5,632 nucleotides of DNA from NCBI GenBank assembly GCA_023261345.1, contig JAHFPE010000062.1, forward strand, positions 1 to 5,632, in the 5' to 3' direction. Positions 1 to 5,581 of this stretch are shown here, in pieces; the stretch's first letter is position 1; each line of letters starts with the position of its first letter. Position numbers and translations under genes: made by a program. The notes beneath the pieces were generated by a model that was given only the letters and a program-made list of their open reading frames with translations, made no database searches and was not told where the DNA came from. The stretch comes from Candidatus Woesearchaeota archaeon (GTDB taxonomy: Archaea > Nanobdellota > Nanobdellia > Woesearchaeales > ARS49).

Positions 1-2517
1 TAGAACTTGTGTATCAGTTTCAAAGGGAGCGCCCGTAATGTCAGTTGTATATCCTAATTGCTTCAGACGCACTACTGAAGTTCGTATTTCTTTGGGAGTG
101 AAATGCGTAAGAGGCATTTGCGTCATATCATAGCGAGTCGTTCCATCCTTATTAACAAAAATTTCGTGTTTCGCACGAAGAATTCCTTTTCCAAGATGCT
201 CAGGCACATGATCCTTATTACTTGTTCCACGCACACCTTTAATCAAATCAGGATAAGACTTTAGGTCAAGCATCTTAACGATTGCTCTAAATGATTCATT
301 CAGCGCAAAGGTCTCCTTATTAAACGCGCGACATGGACCGTGCTCGCACTCTTTTTCTTTTTTCCAATTACACAACTTGCAATACCACATCTGTGTAGTT
401 TGAGAGGAACAGAATGGACACATAGAAAAAACTGTTTTGTGCTTACAAGTTTCACACCAATACTCTGGAACTTCAGCAGTGATTTTTCCTTTTGCAAGAC
501 AATTCTGAAATGAACGATACTTTCCCCCTTCTTCACCAACAGGAAAAAGCGCATGAGGAGTTCCAGTCATTGAACGCATTTTTGCTTTTTCTGGCCTGCC
601 CATTCTTCCCCCAATAAACGTCCCTCCCTTATCACGAATGACAAACCCTGCAAGGCTATTCACAATTGCAAGAATATCAGAGCCCATACTTGGCAAGGTA
701 TCACGAATAGAAGAAAGTGAACGATTTGGATGTCCAAGAGAAGCAAGAAGTGCTGTTGTGTGTTGCTCGTCGATTATGATCATGGCATCTCGAACAATAT
801 GCGGAAGTCCAATTAGTTCCAAACTACGCTTTGCTGGATCACAAGGAAGCACGAGCTGCACGATCTTGCCTCCGGGCTCACGCTGAATTGCACCATGACA
901 AAGCAGGCGCACGAGTTCGCCAAATTGTTCAACTGTCAAACTCGTCCAATAATACGTGTGTTGGGGGTGTAGCGGAACGCTCAATTTTGTGAGGTTGATT
1001 GCGGCGTCTGCTGTAATTTGTATTCTAAGAGGATCACCAAGCACTGTTTGAATCACATCTGCAGAAACGCCTGTCAAGTCAGCTGCTTTTTCTACATCAA
1101 GAGTGCCAAATGCAGTCACAATTGCTTTTTCAAATTCTCTTACCCACCATTCAGGACAGTATCCTGCAGGAACAAGCGGGTGTGCTCTATTAAAGAAATC
1201 TCCAAAACTCACAAGCAAATCGCCTAGATACAGTATTTCCTTTACCATTCCAACATATTCTTTTGCCTGCTCTGATGTTTTTAATTGAAGAACACTTCCG
1301 TCATTCAAACGAACAACGGGCCCTTCAATTGTATCACAAGGACTTACAACACAACCCTTACTCGGACGCTCAAGTTTTATTTGCGTTCCACACGCAATAT
1401 AATCTTTTGAAACAACCATTGTCGCAGGATGAACTGCACAACAAGAAAAACCGGAGATACGCGATCTTCCATACCTCAGTCGAAATCCCCCGCTTTGTAA
1501 CGGATGGCTAAACACTGGACGGCCAGCAACAAGGTCATGAATGAATGTGAAGTCAGGAGTTATCCCCGCACTTTGTTTTGTTGCGCCTTGGGCTTTTGCT
1601 TTCTTTTGTGCAACAAGAAATTCTTCGAGAAATTTCCAGTGTTCTAAACCAAAACTAGCTCCCCATTTGGATAATTGCTTCCACAATTTTGGTGCTTTCA
1701 AACAAAGACAAGAAGAAAGAACAAGACAATACCCACTTCGAATCTGATTTGTCTTTATGCGCGGAAGATCCTTATAATTACTCACGTTAATCTGTTCGCT
1801 AGGATCTCCATTTACTTCAACTGGAAGATTTCGCATTAAGATAGAAAGTTCCTCATCGCTTGGCTGATACTGAAGATTTGTAACGCGCTCATGATAATCT
1901 TGCAATTCTGTTGAGGCACGCTTAATCTCCTCATTTGTCGCATCGTACGTGGTATATCCCATTTCTTTTCTTACGTAATCCGCAATCAATACACTCACTG
2001 CCGCATTTGTTCCTCCTGCATTTCGAATTGGACCTGCATAATTCACGCAAACGTATTCTCCTTTACCATCAACACGCTGCTTGAACTCAATACCGATGAG
2101 ACCATCAAGAGGAGAACTTACAACACCAACTGTAGAATACGCAAACCCTGTTCGAATACCTATTTCCATAGCTTCCTTTTTTGAAGTGAACTTACAAAAA
2201 CGCTCCATTGCAATCTCAACTGAAATCTTCAACGCAACTCTCCAATCAAGCGCGCCAAACTCCTTCTCAAGCTCAATAATACGCTCAACAACTCCAGAAT
2301 TCACTATTCCTGGAGCAATGACACTAATTAACCCAACGACCCGCTCAGCCATGTTTTTTGCAAGAGAAACTTCAACAGAACGCTCTGCATCAATCCCTTT
2401 TTTACGTGCACAAAGCGCAAGTGCGTGTGCGGTTGTGACTGCAGAAGTAATACCCTCAAAATACGCGTACATTTCCGCACTTGCACTTGATACACCTAAT
2501 TGCACTTCTGAAGTCAT
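1..2517 (-). CDS. polC: DNA polymerase D large subunit DP2 (partial, C-terminal part off the left edge)
   Basis: This is the catalytic subunit of the archaeal replicative polymerase PolD (EC 2.7.7.7), which works in a heterodimer with DP1. The frame is open for 839 codons from ATG 2517 to base 1 with no stop; an in-frame stop lies just upstream at 2521-2523. Recognisable DP2 hallmarks are NYAGPIRNAGGT (residues 159-170), RYGRSR (348-353) and FIGGRMGRPEKAK (about 634-646). A cysteine-rich zinc region has CETC at 688-691, CPFC at 700-703, CKLC at 713-716 and further Cys/His at 724-729. The final visible residues, GYTTDITGAP and onward, match the usual continuation of the family. DP2 is normally well over 1000 residues, and the catalytic Asp motif and common intein site lie beyond the window. 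The ATG overlaps the DP1 stop as ATGA, and GAGGT at 2525-2529 lies 7 nt upstream, which supports this start. Identification is from motifs seen in the translation. Confidence 0.96.
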   Translation of the reverse strand, partial: MTSEVQLGVSSASAEMYAYFEGITSAVTTAHALALCARKKGIDAERSVEVSLAKNMAERVVGLISVIAPGIVNSGVVERIIELEKEFGALDWRVALKISVEIAMERFCKFTSKKEAMEIGIRTGFAYSTVGVVSSPLDGLIGIEFKQRVDGKGEYVCVNYAGPIRNAGGTNAAVSVLIADYVRKEMGYTTYDATNEEIKRASTELQDYHERVTNLQYQPSDEELSILMRNLPVEVNGDPSEQINVSNYKDLPRIKTNQIRSGYCLVLSSCLCLKAPKLWKQLSKWGASFGLEHWKFLEEFLVAQKKAKAQGATKQSAGITPDFTFIHDLVAGRPVFSHPLQSGGFRLRYGRSRISGFSCCAVHPATMVVSKDYIACGTQIKLERPSKGCVVSPCDTIEGPVVRLNDGSVLQLKTSEQAKEYVGMVKEILYLGDLLVSFGDFFNRAHPLVPAGYCPEWWVREFEKAIVTAFGTLDVEKAADLTGVSADVIQTVLGDPLRIQITADAAINLTKLSVPLHPQHTYYWTSLTVEQFGELVRLLCHGAIQREPGGKIVQLVLPCDPAKRSLELIGLPHIVRDAMIIIDEQHTTALLASLGHPNRSLSSIRDTLPSMGSDILAIVNSLAGFVIRDKGGTFIGGRMGRPEKAKMRSMTGTPHALFPVGEEGGKYRSFQNCLAKGKITAEVPEYWCETCKHKTVFSMCPFCSSQTTQMWYCKLCNWKKEKECEHGPCRAFNKETFALNESFRAIVKMLDLKSYPDLIKGVRGTSNKDHVPEHLGKGILRAKHEIFVNKDGTTRYDMTQMPLTHFTPKEIRTSVVRLKQLGYTTDITGAPFETDTQVL

Positions 2518-3941
2518 TGATCAAACCTCAACATTTTCACTTCGCGTGTTTGTAAATTAATAAGCGGGACTCTCCCAGGATCTGGCTCTACACCAAATTT
2601 TTCTTGATAATCTGTTTTACTCTGAAAACAACTCGCTGCAACAAGAATAACTCCTCTATGTGTTGTAACTGCTGCTTTATGAATATGTCCTCCAATAAAA
2701 ATGTCTGGAATTGGATCAATAATCATTGGATCGCTTTCATTATCAGGAATTATTTGCGAAGATCCGTGCGTTGGCGCAAGATGCCTTGCCTCAAGTAAAA
2801 ACTTCATTACACCTGCCACTCGATCAGAAACACTTGTTCCAACTTTTAGACATTCAACATTATCTGCATAATAAATAAATGAAAACCCGTGATACAACAA
2901 CACATTAAATCCCGGAAAGTCCACACTCCCATGCACGTTAACCATCGATGGATTACTTAATAAAATCGCATTAGGAAGATCATAGAGTGGTTTTGCAATG
3001 TCTTTGTAAAACGCGAATTGCGGCTCACCAAGACGCATTGCATCATGATTTCCCGGACACATAACAAGAAATTTATCTTGCGGAATTTCGGCAAGAAGGC
3101 GCGCTGCCTCTGCATACTGCTCGGTAATATCTTCAATAAGAAGCTGCTTTTGTTGCGTGGGATGAATCCCAACCCCTTCAACAATATCTCCCACAATAAA
3201 AACATATTTTACAAGAGAAGCAACACGACGCTGTTCAGCGCTGCCTACTTCCCCACGAAGCCAAGATGTAAATTTACGAAATTCCTCGCGAAGAAATTGT
3301 GTACTTCCAACATGAATGCAGGATAGCGCAACTGCATACACTTCTTCTGCTGACTTCTTCAATTCTTGCGCAAGAGGAACATCAGGAAGTACAACACTTT
3401 CAACAAATATTGCATTATTACCAGTGACTCCGACAATCCCAACAACTTCATCTTCAACAAGTTGACTTACCGCAGCAAACGCAGGCTTGTTTTTGGAGGC
3501 GATTGCTTTGATTGTTCCCGTTGGGTCTTCAATAGTAAGAATGTAGTTTCCGTTTTTTGTTTCATCTTTTTTAAGAATCATTCCTATTACACTAATTCTG
3601 TCGCGTTCCTCTTTTTTTCCCAAACGTCCAATGCTCGTAAGATTCTGCAATTCCTGACGTTGCCCTAATATTTTGCTGAGTTGTCTATATCTCGCATTAT
3701 AGTAGTCTACAAAATCTTGCGGAACTATCTTTTTGGGCGGCTTTGCATATGTTGAAATCACACGAACAGGAGGAATTATTGTGCTTGCAGATATTTCGGA
3801 ATATAATTTATCAACACTCGAAGAATTCCCGAACTGTTGAACTACATCAACTGGAGGAAGTATTTTTTGTGCAATAAGGTGTTGCACAATCGCCCGCTTT
3901 TTTTCTTCAATGCTCAGCATGTTGCAATGCAAGACTCTCAT
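2514..3941 (-). CDS. polB: DNA polymerase D small subunit DP1 (phosphoesterase/exonuclease subunit)
   Basis: DP1 is the small subunit of PolD, related to eukaryotic polymerase B-subunits but usually carrying an active Mre11-like 3'-5' proofreading exonuclease. Numbering from ATG 3941 (475 aa), there is an N-terminal helical region (about 8-25), a conserved FVDYYNARYRQL segment (77-88), an OB fold (about 115-187) and a calcineurin-like phosphoesterase domain (about 203-460). Metal-site motifs visible are GDIVEG (D252), GNHD (N298, H299), YHG (H351) and GHIH (H419, H421). Motif I, normally DxH, reads CIH: Cys208 replaces the Asp, while His210 is kept. The C-terminal block VPLINLQTREVKM is typical of the family. 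TTG 3944 and ATG 3941 are adjacent possible starts. AAGGAG at 3950-3955 lies 8 nt from the ATG and 5 nt from the TTG, so I prefer the ATG. A third start, ATG 3920, lacks a site. The gene overlaps orc1 by 35 nt and DP2 by 4 nt. Confidence 0.95.
   Translation of the reverse strand: MRVLHCNMLSIEEKKRAIVQHLIAQKILPPVDVVQQFGNSSSVDKLYSEISASTIIPPVRVISTYAKPPKKIVPQDFVDYYNARYRQLSKILGQRQELQNLTSIGRLGKKEERDRISVIGMILKKDETKNGNYILTIEDPTGTIKAIASKNKPAFAAVSQLVEDEVVGIVGVTGNNAIFVESVVLPDVPLAQELKKSAEEVYAVALSCIHVGSTQFLREEFRKFTSWLRGEVGSAEQRRVASLVKYVFIVGDIVEGVGIHPTQQKQLLIEDITEQYAEAARLLAEIPQDKFLVMCPGNHDAMRLGEPQFAFYKDIAKPLYDLPNAILLSNPSMVNVHGSVDFPGFNVLLYHGFSFIYYADNVECLKVGTSVSDRVAGVMKFLLEARHLAPTHGSSQIIPDNESDPMIIDPIPDIFIGGHIHKAAVTTHRGVILVAASCFQSKTDYQEKFGVEPDPGRVPLINLQTREVKMLRFDQ
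2525..2529 (-). promoter_or_regulatory. Ribosome-binding site for DP2 inside the DP1 coding sequence
   Basis: GAGGT on the minus strand lies 7 nt upstream of ATG 2517, inside the last codons of DP1. With the ATGA stop/start overlap at 2514-2517 it indicates coupled translation of the two PolD subunits, as expected for proteins made in equal amounts. Confidence 0.6.
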
Positions 3942-5178
3942 CAAGCATACTCCTTATTTTAGATTGCACTTCAGCACCATAGGGAAGAGTTATTTGTCGT
4001 GTCCTACCATAACGTCCTTTGCTTAAAATTGGTGCATGAACAAGACCTAAAATATCAAGATCGCCTAAAATATCAGAAACCCGTCGTTGCGTAAGTGGAC
4101 GCATACTTGCCGAACTACAAATAAACTGGTAACGTGAATAAACTTCTCCAGTAAAGATGCTTGATCGCTGCTCGAGGAGCTTACACACTGCATACAAAAC
4201 TGCATGATACTGTCGTGGTTGATTTGCAACGGCCTCAAGATGATGATCTTTTTCTAATTTCTTTTCTGCCTCATCAAGATGTTCAATTAATACTTGAGAA
4301 CTGATTGCTCTGTCAGCAAGTTCACCTGCCACACGTAGTAAGTCAAGTGCTCGACGAGCATCACCATGTTCACGCGCAGCAAACGCAGCGCACTTTTCAA
4401 GCACTCCTTGTGTCATTACGTTTGAACGAAACGCTAAACTTGATCTCTGCTGTAGAATTGATTGAAGTTGAAGTGCGTTATATGGAGGAAAAATGAGCTC
4501 TTCCTCTGACAAGCTACTTTTGATACGCGGATCAAGTCCATCTGTAAACATTATATTATTACAAATTCCAACAAGAGTTAATCTTGTTTTCAAAAGCGCA
4601 GTATTGCATCTTGTGAGGTTGTAAAGTGCAGAATTACCAGTTTTTCCTATGAGTTCATCAATTTCATCAAGAACAAGAACCAATTGTAATGGCTGCTCGT
4701 CAAGCGCTGCGTAAAATACTCTGTATACTTCTTCTGTAGGAAGACCAGTTGTTGGAAGTGACTTGCCAAAATCACGAAGAATTTGCACAAGTAGTCTGTA
4801 TTCTGTGTCTGCTACGTGTTTTAGTTTGCAGTTCACGTACACAATTTTAATTGGAAGTGCTCTTCCAGTTGCTACTTTTAAAATATCTTGTAGCACCTGT
4901 TTTATCACAAGTGTTTTTCCTGTTCCTGTTTTTCCATAAATAAACAAATTACTTGGTTTTTGCAATCGCAAAACTGGTGCAAGAACACGCGCGACTTGCT
5001 GTTGTTGTTCTTCTCTGTGAACTATTTGATTCGGAATATATTGCGCTTGTAATGCTGCTTTGTTTGAAAAAATACTATCTTGTGAGAGATATTGCTCAAA
5101 AAATTCTTCAACTTCACCCAACAGTTTCACCCACAAGGTTAGTCGCAACTTCACTAGTAAAAATCTTCTGTTCAGCAT
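3907..5178 (-). CDS. orc1: Orc1/Cdc6 replication initiator (AAA+ ATPase with winged helix)
   Basis: Archaeal Orc1/Cdc6 binds origin recognition boxes and recruits the MCM helicase. In the 423-residue frame from ATG 5178, QDSIFSNKAAL (33-43) and HREEQ (54-58) are the usual N-terminal signature. Walker A GKTGTGKT is at 82-89, Walker B LVLDEID at 168-174, the sensor 1 Asn in ICNN at 205-208, and DPRIKSSLSEEE, containing the probable arginine finger, at 216-227. Sensor 2 is HGDARRALDLLR at 271-282. A C-terminal winged helix (about 325-415) has QRRVSDIL and SKGRYGRTRQI, which match DNA-binding Orc1 proteins. The start is uncertain. The first 19 residues are oddly basic and hydrophobic and unlike the family, and TTG 5121, 5 nt after a GGTGA, would give a more typical N-terminus. 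A better site plus ATG at 5185 opens a different frame (see the 5114-5185 entry). The gene heads the orc1-DP1-DP2 operon and lies beside a candidate origin carrying its probable binding sites. Confidence 0.95.
   Translation of the reverse strand: MLNRRFLLVKLRLTLWVKLLGEVEEFFEQYLSQDSIFSNKAALQAQYIPNQIVHREEQQQQVARVLAPVLRLQKPSNLFIYGKTGTGKTLVIKQVLQDILKVATGRALPIKIVYVNCKLKHVADTEYRLLVQILRDFGKSLPTTGLPTEEVYRVFYAALDEQPLQLVLVLDEIDELIGKTGNSALYNLTRCNTALLKTRLTLVGICNNIMFTDGLDPRIKSSLSEEELIFPPYNALQLQSILQQRSSLAFRSNVMTQGVLEKCAAFAAREHGDARRALDLLRVAGELADRAISSQVLIEHLDEAEKKLEKDHHLEAVANQPRQYHAVLYAVCKLLEQRSSIFTGEVYSRYQFICSSASMRPLTQRRVSDILGDLDILGLVHAPILSKGRYGRTRQITLPYGAEVQSKIRSMLDESLALQHAEH
3950..3955 (-). promoter_or_regulatory. 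Ribosome-binding site for DP1 inside the orc1 coding sequence
   Basis: AAGGAG on the minus strand lies 8 nt before ATG 3941 and 5 nt before TTG 3944. It is the strongest Shine-Dalgarno-like site in the operon and lies within the last 16 codons of orc1. It decides the DP1 start in favour of 3941/3944 over the downstream ATG 3920, and it implies DP1 can be translated independently of, or by reinitiation after, orc1. Confidence 0.75.
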
Positions 5179-5185
5179 GCCTCAT
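5114..5185 (-). CDS. Small upstream ORF overlapping the orc1 start (leader peptide or frameshifted orc1 N-terminus)
   Basis: A 23-codon reading frame runs from ATG 5185 to TGA 5116-5114 and begins MRHAEQKIFT. Its ATG has the best ribosome-binding site in the area: GGGAG at 5193-5197 with a 7 nt spacer, within about 15-20 nt of the transcription start predicted from the TATA box. The peptide is hydrophilic and more protein-like than the overlapping first residues of the orc1 frame. Its TGA overlaps the orc1 frame immediately after a GGG run. Removing one G would fuse it to orc1 as ...GETVGEVEEFFEQY, and TTG 5121 in the orc1 frame overlaps it by 8 nt. It may be a translationally coupled leader, a +1 frameshift signal, or the true N-terminus broken by a one-base error. 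I cannot decide between these from the sequence. Confidence 0.45.
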   Translation of the reverse strand: MRHAEQKIFTSEVATNLVGETVG

Positions 5186-5223
5186 TATACCACTCCCAAT
5201 TAATATTTTTCGAACAGAACTTC

Positions 5224-5238
5224 TTAATAAAGATTTGC
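5224..5238 (-). promoter_or_regulatory. Putative orc1 operon promoter (BRE + TATA box)
   Basis: On the minus strand the sequence reads GCAAATCTTTATTAA. GCAAAT fits the archaeal BRE pattern (RNWAAW), followed by the TATA-like TTTATTAA at 5231-5224. A start of transcription about 25 nt downstream would fall near 5200. That leaves a short leader that contains GGGAG (5197-5193) before ATG 5185. A second AT-rich candidate, AAAAATATTAA (about 5210-5200), would instead give a nearly leaderless mRNA starting near ATG 5178. The promoter abuts the left origin recognition box, so Orc1 binding could repress its own operon. Confidence 0.5.
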
Positions 5239-5256
5239 ATTTGAAGTAGACCCCCT

Positions 5257-5281
5257 CCCCCCTTGATTGCAGGTGGAAGTG
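5257..5281 (-). promoter_or_regulatory. Origin recognition box-like element (left, ORB1)
   Basis: On the minus strand it begins CACTTCCA, has G then AAT in the middle, and ends AAGGGGGG. It matches the general archaeal ORB layout: a TTCCA half of the dyad, a degenerate GAAA-like half, then a G-string. It is 19/25 identical to the right box. The G-string is extended by A and five more G on the orc1 side (5251-5256). It is the probable Orc1/Cdc6 winged-helix binding site. Confidence 0.65.
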
Positions 5282-5297
5282 TGTGTTATTGTGTTAT
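5282..5297 (+). repeat. 8-bp perfect tandem repeat (two copies of TGTGTTAT)
   Basis: TGTGTTAT occurs twice head to tail, starting at the base after the left ORB. It is followed by a further GTTTATT. It may be part of the unwinding element, or simply low-complexity sequence. Confidence 0.6.
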
Positions 5298-5308
5298 GTT
5301 TATTATTT

Positions 5309-5332
5309 GAATATAGAAAAGAATATAGAAAG
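5309..5332 (+). repeat. Imperfect 12-bp tandem repeat (GAATATAGAAAA / GAATATAGAAAG)
   Basis: There are two adjacent copies of GAATATAGAAA, followed by a degenerate GTATAG. The copies are purine-rich on the plus strand and lie inside the AT-rich region between the two ORBs. Confidence 0.6.
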
Positions 5333-5445
5333 TATAGTAGTAAGGTGAAGAAGTGTCTTCCAAATCTTATTTTTAGTTTCTTCTCAGCGTATTCCATTGT
5401 TTTTTCATTAATTCTTTTTCTCAAATCATTAATATTATTTTTTAT

Positions 5446-5470
5446 CACTTCCATAAGAAATTAAGGGGTG
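5446..5470 (+). promoter_or_regulatory. Origin recognition box-like element (right, ORB2)
   Basis: On the plus strand it begins CACTTCCA, continues with TAAGAAATT and ends AAGGGGTG. The TTCCA...GAAA...AAGGGG spacing agrees with the remembered ORB consensus at about 15 of 20 positions. It is the inverted partner of the box at 5257-5281. A perfect dyad, GGGTG-T-CACCC at 5466-5476, overlaps its G-string end. Confidence 0.65.
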
Positions 5471-5581
5471 TCACCCTCGAGACATCTTACAATTACATTT
5501 TTGGTGTAGAAAAAGAGAGCTATAGATTTTATCTTTACACAACGTTAGTATACTCTTTTCACAATTAAGGAATCCATATTT

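Larger units (their letters stand above)
5282..5445. other. AT-rich putative duplex-unwinding element
   Basis: The segment lies between the two ORBs and holds about 37 G/C in 164 bp by hand count. Its left half is purine-rich on the plus strand, with GAATATAGAAA repeats and GAAGAAG. Its right half is pyrimidine-rich, with runs such as TTTTTC and ATTCTTTTTCTC. A short perfect hairpin (GAAGA-AGTG-TCTTC, 5347-5360) marks the switch near the midpoint. TCATTAAT occurs twice (5405-5412, 5427-5434). Confidence 0.5.
5251..5481. other. Candidate replication origin (oriC) with inverted ORBs flanking an AT-rich unwinding region
   Basis: The region directly upstream of orc1 has the layout of known archaeal origins. 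Two ORB-like elements in opposite orientation lie at 5257-5281 (minus) and 5446-5470 (plus), with their G-strings pointing outward. The roughly 164 bp between them is about 77% A+T by my count and contains short tandem repeats (TGTGTTAT twice at 5282-5297; GAATATAGAAA twice at 5309-5331), which suits a duplex-unwinding element. Additional G/C-rich sequence flanks each box on its outer side. No convincing gene lies here: the two ORFs of 65-76 codons that cross it lack ribosome-binding sites and consist of low-complexity AT-rich translation. Location next to orc1 is a known origin feature in archaea; origin function is my inference. Confidence 0.72.

Noticed and set aside
1..60. DP2 as a truncated pseudogene
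   Set aside because: The frame simply leaves the window. No stop or frameshift was found when every in-frame codon across 1-2517 was checked.
300..554. 84-codon minus-strand ORF within DP2 in another frame
   Set aside because: The DP2 frame is continuous here with the zinc-binding cysteines and GRPEKAK motif, so there is no sign of a frameshift or nested gene.
2081..2560. 159-codon plus-strand ORF opposite the DP2 N-terminus
   Set aside because: It is antisense to the well-supported DP2 frame, and its translation is Ser/Thr/Ile-rich with no recognisable motif. It is a shadow of the real gene.
5235..5247. TTGCATTTGAAGT resembling the 13-mer repeat I recall from a Methanothermobacter origin
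   Set aside because: It matches only about 11 of 13 positions of a remembered consensus, occurs once, and overlaps the BRE of the promoter. A single copy is too weak to call.
5358..5396. Two further TTCCA occurrences (5358-5362 and 5392-5396) as extra ORBs
   Set aside because: Neither is followed by the AAGGGG string or a GAAA half-site, so they lack most of the ORB pattern.
5224..5454. 76-codon minus-strand ORF (MEVIKNNINDLRK...) across the AT-rich region
   Set aside because: There is no ribosome-binding site before its ATG, it crosses both ORB regions and the orc1 promoter, and its second half is low-complexity Leu/Tyr/Phe then Thr/Ser/Asn. It most likely arises from AT-rich codons.
5267..5464. 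65-codon plus-strand ORF, hydrophobic, across the same region
   Set aside because: It starts at a TTG without a ribosome-binding site, and its hydrophobic translation simply reflects the T-rich plus strand.
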